A program made the position numbers and the translations under genes. A stretch of 64,000 bases of DNA from Aporhodopirellula aestuarii. Lineage in GTDB: Bacteria > Planctomycetota > Planctomycetia > Pirellulales > Pirellulaceae. Below the pieces are notes generated by a model that saw nothing but the letters and a program-made list of their open reading frames with translations, searched no databases and had not been told where the DNA came from. Of the stretch, positions 59,491-64,000 are shown piece by piece (within the stretch, counting starts at the first letter, position 1; each line of letters begins with the position of its first letter). The DNA lies in contig NZ_JAMQBK010000031.1 in NCBI RefSeq assembly GCF_023701485.1, forward strand, positions 1-64,000, given 5' to 3'.

Positions 59491-60840
59491 TTGGTCAACA
59501 CACTTTTCCTGCCTGAAATTCGCGAGATGCTCGCTTTTGAGCAGGAGGGCGAACTGCGGGAATTTTGTGTCGCTTTGAATCCGGGGCGGACAGCCGAGTT
59601 CATGGAGGGACTCGACGACCATGAGGTCTGGAGGGTGCTGCAATACGCGGAGGCCGACCGGCGAGCGGAGATTTTCAGTTACTTCGACGAAAGCCGTCAA
59701 CTCGCGATGCTTGCCAACGAGCCCGCGGCCGAAACGGCAATCCTGATTGAAGAGATCCCCGAGGATGATCGAGTCGACTTGATTCAAGGTCTGCCGTCCG
59801 AAGCGGTTGATGGGATCTTGAAATTGCTGCCGGCGAGCGAACGCCGGAACATCGAGCGTTTGCGTTCATTCGCCGAAGGCACCGCGGGCGCCCTGATGAC
59901 GACCGAGGTGGCCAAGTTAGCCGAACGGCTGACGGTCGCTGAAGCTTTCGATGAGCTTGCCAAACAGGCAAGCGACCTGGAAACGATCTATTATCTGTAC
60001 GTCGTTGACGATAACAATCTGTTGCGCGGAATCGTTTCCACACGGCAATTGGTGTCATCGTTAAAAAACAAATCGATCACGCTCGGCCAGATGATGGAAA
60101 CCGATGTCGTTGTTGCCCTCGCCGGCGAGGACCAGGAATCGGTTGCTGAGAAAGTCGAGCGGTTCAACCTGCTGGCGATCCCCGTGATCGACTCGGGCCG
60201 CCAGATGCTCGGCATTATCACGCACGATGACGTGATCGACGTCGTCCGTGAAGAATTGACCGAAGACGCGCAGCGGATCGCCGCGGTCGCGCCCTTGGAA
60301 GGTGATTTTCTGCAGATCGGATTGATGAGCCTTTCTTACAAGCGAGGGCTGTGGTTAACGATCCTATTTTTTGCCGCGTTGCTGACCGCGTTTGCGCTGC
60401 GTCACTACGAAGCGGAATTAGCGGTGCATGGTTGGTTGGTTTGGTTTATCCCGCTGATCATCAGTTCGGGCGGTAACTCAGGCAGCCAATCAGCGACACT
60501 GGTCATCACAGCGATGACCGGCGGCGAAGTGAAGCTCACTGATCTCCCCAAGGTGCTTTCACGCGAAGTTTGCGTGTCGTTATTGTTGGGTGGGTTTTTG
60601 TCGCTGATCGGTTTTATGGTCGCGATCTTTGTCGCGCCAACAGCGCTGGCAGCCACGGTGATTCCGATCACGTTGGTGTCGGTCATCGTTTGCGGGTGCC
60701 TTTGCGGGGTGACGCTGCCAATCACCTTTAAGCGACTGGGGCTGGACCCGGCATTGATGAGCAATCCGTTCGTGGCGGGGATCGTCGATATTCTTGGGAT
60801 TGTGATTTACATCAACGTCGCCCGGATGGTGCTGGGCTAG
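59491..60840 (+). CDS. mgtE: MgtE-type magnesium transporter
   Basis: From the TTG at 59491 the protein has 449 residues, the usual MgtE length; the frame extends to an ATG at 59383, but those residues overlap aguA and look unconserved. The order is an N domain (about 1-130, LNPGRTAEFMEGLDDHE), two CBS domains (about 135-260) and a five-helix membrane domain. The membrane region holds ISSGGNSGSQSA and PALMSNPFVAGIVD, whose Asp is in the ion-selective pore. MgtE is a Mg2+ channel gated by cytoplasmic Mg2+. Confidence 0.93.
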   Translation: MVNTLFLPEIREMLAFEQEGELREFCVALNPGRTAEFMEGLDDHEVWRVLQYAEADRRAEIFSYFDESRQLAMLANEPAAETAILIEEIPEDDRVDLIQGLPSEAVDGILKLLPASERRNIERLRSFAEGTAGALMTTEVAKLAERLTVAEAFDELAKQASDLETIYYLYVVDDNNLLRGIVSTRQLVSSLKNKSITLGQMMETDVVVALAGEDQESVAEKVERFNLLAIPVIDSGRQMLGIITHDDVIDVVREELTEDAQRIAAVAPLEGDFLQIGLMSLSYKRGLWLTILFFAALLTAFALRHYEAELAVHGWLVWFIPLIISSGGNSGSQSATLVITAMTGGEVKLTDLPKVLSREVCVSLLLGGFLSLIGFMVAIFVAPTALAATVIPITLVSVIVCGCLCGVTLPITFKRLGLDPALMSNPFVAGIVDILGIVIYINVARMVLG

Positions 60841-60913
60841 AAACGTCCCACGGCGTCCTGGCAACCACAGTCTGCACCGGAAAGCGGTCTATTTCGCTTA
60901 GCGGTCGGTTCGA

Positions 60914-61495
60914 CTAGGACTCGATCGAGCCTTCCTCAGTTTGATTGCGAGTCATGTCGGGATGCACCGGGCGTGGGTAGGCCAGCGTTAAACCGGCGCC
61001 GCAGTAGCGAGTCAGATGCAGAGGCGCAGTCCCGATGGGGCGGGCGTCTTGCCGAATGACGTAGGTGCCGGCCAAGCAATCGCGGATGGTTTGGTGGTCG
61101 CGATCAGCGGCGATCCAGACGAGATCCACCAGGAAATTCACGGGACCGAATGCCCATAACAGCATGCGAAACGTCATCTTCAGCAACGACGGACGATCGC
61201 CCTTGATGGACGTGATGCGAACGTCCGCCAAGCGATAGCCGATCGTGCGAAGTCGAGAGCGTTTCACGACCGTGAGATACAGCCAACTGATCCCGACTGC
61301 GATCAAGATTGCGTATGTCGTCAGGTCCTCGTCCACCCAGAACGTTTCGACCATCGTTTGCGCGACCAACAAGCCGGACGCGAAGAAAAGCAAAACGGTG
61401 GAGTCGATCATCATGACGACAACCCGGCGGGTAAATCCCGCGTAATCCTCAGATCGAAAAAAGACGCCGTCGCCTAGCGAGTGATCGACAGCCAT
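60914..61495 (-). CDS. RDD-family membrane protein
   Basis: From the ATG at 61495 the protein has 193 residues. AGFTRRVVVMMIDSTVLLF carries the R-x-x-D-type pattern for which the family is named, and later helices (LLVAQTMVETF, YAILIAVGISWLYLTV) with RTIGYRLADVRI fit. RDD proteins have three to four membrane segments and uncertain function, some linked to sodium or solute transport. Longer frames reach 61636 but have no conserved part. The gene is convergent with mgtE. Confidence 0.8.
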   Translation of the reverse strand: MAVDHSLGDGVFFRSEDYAGFTRRVVVMMIDSTVLLFFASGLLVAQTMVETFWVDEDLTTYAILIAVGISWLYLTVVKRSRLRTIGYRLADVRITSIKGDRPSLLKMTFRMLLWAFGPVNFLVDLVWIAADRDHQTIRDCLAGTYVIRQDARPIGTAPLHLTRYCGAGLTLAYPRPVHPDMTRNQTEEGSIES

Positions 61496-61752
61496 GGTTA
61501 ATGAAGCATCGGTGGGGTGAGTTGATATGCCAAGGGCGATTTCATCGTAGCAAGGACGGCTTTGGTGGAGTATCGTTTCCGCCTCCAGGTTCTCGCGTTT
61601 TACGCAAGCGAACATTTTTCCTGTAAAAAGTGTCACTGGCGAAACGGTCCGAACGCTCGCGGAGTGCGAAACACCTGAACGGACGAAGATCTGTTTAACT
61701 CCTTCAAAACGTTTCGCCGGAAAAAAAGCTCGATCGCTAACATCAATTCTCC

Positions 61753-62181
61753 ATGTCTGATTTGCACGTCACGAAACGATTCACGATTCCGGAGGCTGAG
61801 CTTTCGTGGTCGGCAACGCGGAGCAGCGGTCCTGGCGGCCAGAATGTCAACAAGGTGAATTCCAAGGTGACGCTGCGATGGAAGCCAAAAACGCAAATCG
61901 GATTTGACGACGCTTGGCGTCAGCGATTTGAGTCGCGATTCTCAACCCGTATCAACCGCGAAGGTGAACTGGTGCTGCATAGCGACAAGACTCGGGACCA
62001 GATTCGCAATCTGGCCGATGCCCGATCGCGACTCGTTGCGATGCTGCTGGAGTGCCGCGTGCCACCTAAAACCCGCACGCCAACGCGTCCGACACTGGGC
62101 AGCAAGAAACGTCGCGTGGAAGGAAAAAGACGGCAATCGCAAAAGAAACGCTTGCGTGGGAATCCCGGACGAGACGATTGA
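61753..62181 (+). CDS. arfB: ArfB-type peptidyl-tRNA hydrolase
   Basis: The 142-residue protein has the GGQ motif at residues 28-30 in SSGPGGQNVNKVNSKV, then the rest of the release-factor domain and a Lys/Arg-rich tail (about 105-142). ArfB (YaeJ) rescues ribosomes stalled without a stop codon: the tail enters the mRNA channel and the GGQ cleaves peptidyl-tRNA. The length and tail match ArfB, not the longer RF1/RF2. It has an ATG start and is a single gene. Confidence 0.93.
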   Translation: MSDLHVTKRFTIPEAELSWSATRSSGPGGQNVNKVNSKVTLRWKPKTQIGFDDAWRQRFESRFSTRINREGELVLHSDKTRDQIRNLADARSRLVAMLLECRVPPKTRTPTRPTLGSKKRRVEGKRRQSQKKRLRGNPGRDD

Positions 62182-62364
62182 CGCGACTGAACAAGTGTTT
62201 GGGAGCGATGATTGAAGGTTCACCTACGGCCGTACGCTGATATACTGATAAATGGGGCTGGGCGATCTAATTAACAACGTTGCGGTCCCCCCCGGCTGAT
62301 GACTGCGTTTCGACGCAGGGGCTTTTATTTCAGAAATCACTCCGCACTCTCGAATAATTCATTC

Positions 62365-63099
62365 ATGAAACGCCCACGGCACCTGGACGATCTGTTGAAG
62401 CGATGGGCATTTGACCCAACAACTCTCAATGTCCGCATGATCAAAGGCAAAGACGATCGCGACGTTTTGCAGATGCGGGTGGACATGGGGGTGTTGCAGC
62501 TTGAGACGACCGGGCGGCCTGATGGGGAGTTGATCGAAGGCTCCGAAAGCTACCTCGAACATTTGAACTTATGCCGCCTCAATGACCCCGACTACCAACT
62601 TTCGGAAAAGGACTTCAACGAGATCGACCGCGAGTTCATGCAGTTTTATCACCGGCGTATCTGTTGGCTGCGGCTGCAGTTTTATCATCGCGCGGTGATG
62701 GACGCCGATCACACGTTACGATTGATGGATTTGTGCGAAGAACTGTCGGATGATCCGGAATGGTCTTCGACACACGAACAATATAGACCGTTTGTGTTGT
62801 TCCATCGCACTCAAGCTGAGGCGCTCGGCGAGTTGGAAGAGAATACTCCCGAGGAAGCGATTCAAGCGATCAACCGCGGGCTAGAAACATTGCGTGCGTT
62901 CTTTGTCAAACACGATGCTGAGGAGCACTTCGACGAAGACGAGTTGATCGTCCGGTTGGTCGAACTGCGTGAATCGTTGCGAACCGAGTACTCGGTTGGA
63001 CAAACTCTGCGTGAACGGCTCGAGCATGCTGTCGAGCAAGAGCACTATGAGTTGGCCGCTAAATTGCGAGATGAACTGACGAGACGAGAAACGCACTGA
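62365..63099 (+). CDS. UVR (UvrB/UvrC) motif-containing protein
   Basis: From the ATG at 62365 the protein has 244 residues; 22 extra codons upstream reach an ATG-like frame at 62299 that I discount. A C-terminal UVR motif lies at about 215-242 (LEHAVEQEHYELAAKLRDEL), the helix pair that UvrB and UvrC use to bind each other and that also occurs in other proteins. The rest is helical and rich in Glu, Asp and Leu, with no Walker or nuclease motif, so it is not UvrB or UvrC. The stop is one base before the histidine kinase start. Confidence 0.8.
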   Translation: MKRPRHLDDLLKRWAFDPTTLNVRMIKGKDDRDVLQMRVDMGVLQLETTGRPDGELIEGSESYLEHLNLCRLNDPDYQLSEKDFNEIDREFMQFYHRRICWLRLQFYHRAVMDADHTLRLMDLCEELSDDPEWSSTHEQYRPFVLFHRTQAEALGELEENTPEEAIQAINRGLETLRAFFVKHDAEEHFDEDELIVRLVELRESLRTEYSVGQTLRERLEHAVEQEHYELAAKLRDELTRRETH

Positions 63100-63100
63100 T

Positions 63101-64000
63101 ATGGCGTTGATCTCGCACGCCCCTTTGGGGTCATCGACGTGGTTGTTGCGATTGCGTTCGTTCGCAAGCATCGGGCAATTGATCGCGATCGTTTTAGCCA
63201 ACCCGGTAACGTCGACATCGCTGCCGCTCGTACCGTTGCTCGCGTTTGTTGCCCTGACTGCGTGCACCAACTTTGTCTATGGATGGTGGCTTTCACGCTA
63301 CGAGCAGGGCGTGGTCGATGACGCGAACAGCGTAATCCCGTTGCGGGTGGCGTTTGCGTTGATGGCGCTCGACCTCGTCACGTTGACGGGAATGTTGTAT
63401 TTCAGCGGCGGGGCCGACAACCCGTTTTGCTTCTTTTACTTCGTCAACTTGGCGGTCGGTGGCGTGATGCTGCAGCCTGCAGCGGTGTGGACGTTGACCG
63501 GGCTCGCGGTGCTCGGCTATTCAGTGCTGCTGCTCGAATCGTGGCCAGTCCGTGGGTTGAGCGTGCAGACGATCGATCCTTCGACGGTTCAACTCGGTGT
63601 GCTGGGGATGCGCGACATCGCATCGCTGATCGCGTTTGTCGCGTGCGGTACGGTGATCACTTACTTTGTGGCGCGGACGTCGCGGCAACTGCGAGACCGC
63701 GAGGAGGATTTGCGGCGCAGCCAATCCGAGCGGGCCGATGCCATGCGGCTTGAAGGGCTCACGACCTTGGCGGCCGGCGCCGCCCATGAATTGGCGACGC
63801 CTCTTTCGACGATCGACATCGCTTGCCGTGAGCTGACGCGGCATCTCGAATCGATCACCAAGCCTGCTTCGATCGATGAGGACCTGAGGTTGATCGACGG
63901 GCAGTTGCAGATGTGTCGTCAGATTCTTTCTCGAATGCGTGCCGCGGCGGGCGATGCGGTTGCTGATCAGTGGAACCAAACAACGCTTGGCGATTTGATC
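63101..64000 (+). CDS. RegB/PrrB-like sensor histidine kinase, partial at window edge
   Basis: The first 300 codons are in the window, starting with the ATG at 63101, one base after the previous stop. About six membrane segments span residues 15-205. The GGADNPF motif at residues 103-109 matches the GGxxNPF motif of RegB/PrrB that binds quinone. The H-box is AAHELATPLS with His229 as the phosphorylated residue. RegB-type kinases sense respiratory redox state. The C-terminal ATPase domain lies beyond the window, so completeness is unknown. The short gap suggests it is translated together with the UVR-motif gene. Confidence 0.85.
   Translation, partial: MALISHAPLGSSTWLLRLRSFASIGQLIAIVLANPVTSTSLPLVPLLAFVALTACTNFVYGWWLSRYEQGVVDDANSVIPLRVAFALMALDLVTLTGMLYFSGGADNPFCFFYFVNLAVGGVMLQPAAVWTLTGLAVLGYSVLLLESWPVRGLSVQTIDPSTVQLGVLGMRDIASLIAFVACGTVITYFVARTSRQLRDREEDLRRSQSERADAMRLEGLTTLAAGAAHELATPLSTIDIACRELTRHLESITKPASIDEDLRLIDGQLQMCRQILSRMRAAAGDAVADQWNQTTLGDLI

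Overview
The window reads as chromosomal DNA of a planctomycete, most like the Rhodopirellula/Pirellula group. The signs are a C-S-P-T-R sulfatase, DUF1571 and DUF3500 Tat-exported proteins, a DUF1080/PA14/multi-heme cytochrome c protein, a WD40-tailed Ser/Thr kinase, a giant surface protein with a planctomycete N-terminal sorting motif, and an N-terminal fragment of a FecR/anti-sigma-like gene. Assignments rest on motifs read by eye from translations; no database search was run. The GC-rich third codon positions produce very long antisense open frames, which were discarded.

Layout. 1-5130: a REP-like hairpin, a YidR/DUF3748 propeller protein, a predicted outer-membrane barrel protein, then a (+) pair made of an excisionase-type HTH fused to a PTS EIIA domain and a possible receiver-like protein. 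5128-9490: a 173-bp inverted-repeat element, a Tat-exported Gfo/Idh/MocA oxidoreductase, a 78-bp tandem repeat, a DUF374 acyltransferase coupled to a secreted unknown, and an HU protein. 9664-17866: a 1617-residue protein with thioredoxin-like, cyclophilin, cohesin-like and Ig/cadherin-like parts, then an NMT1/Thi5-type ABC importer. 17968-23690: an MBL hydrolase, a lone FhcB-like C1 protein overlapping a HemD-HemE fusion, TrmB, and an LpxH-like phosphoesterase. 24061-36733: a cytochrome c/DUF1080 protein with a partner sugar-dehydrogenase-like propeller, a kinase-WD40 protein, DUF1571, a tandem CC-x2-C (YHS/TRASH) protein and MalQ. 36734-45670: rpoB and rpoC with their own leader and a strong terminator, without rplJ/rplL next to them. 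45771-49383: sulfatase, DUF3500 and a decayed stretch.

49384-57568 is the most coherent block: eight minus-strand genes, hpf, ptsN, ptsH, ptsI, a TIGR03936-type gene, rng (RNase E/G), a secreted Ntn hydrolase and an RlmA-type methyltransferase. It holds a PTS phosphorelay (EI, HPr, EIIA) with no sugar permease, joined to ribosome hibernation and RNA turnover. The HTH-EIIA protein at 3465 keeps a histidine at the expected position and is a candidate DNA-binding output of the same relay. This is the best candidate for an undescribed regulatory system.

58063-64000: a small Lys-rich protein coupled to agmatine deiminase, MgtE, an RDD protein, ArfB, a UVR-motif protein, and the first 300 codons of a RegB/PrrB-like redox histidine kinase that runs off the edge.
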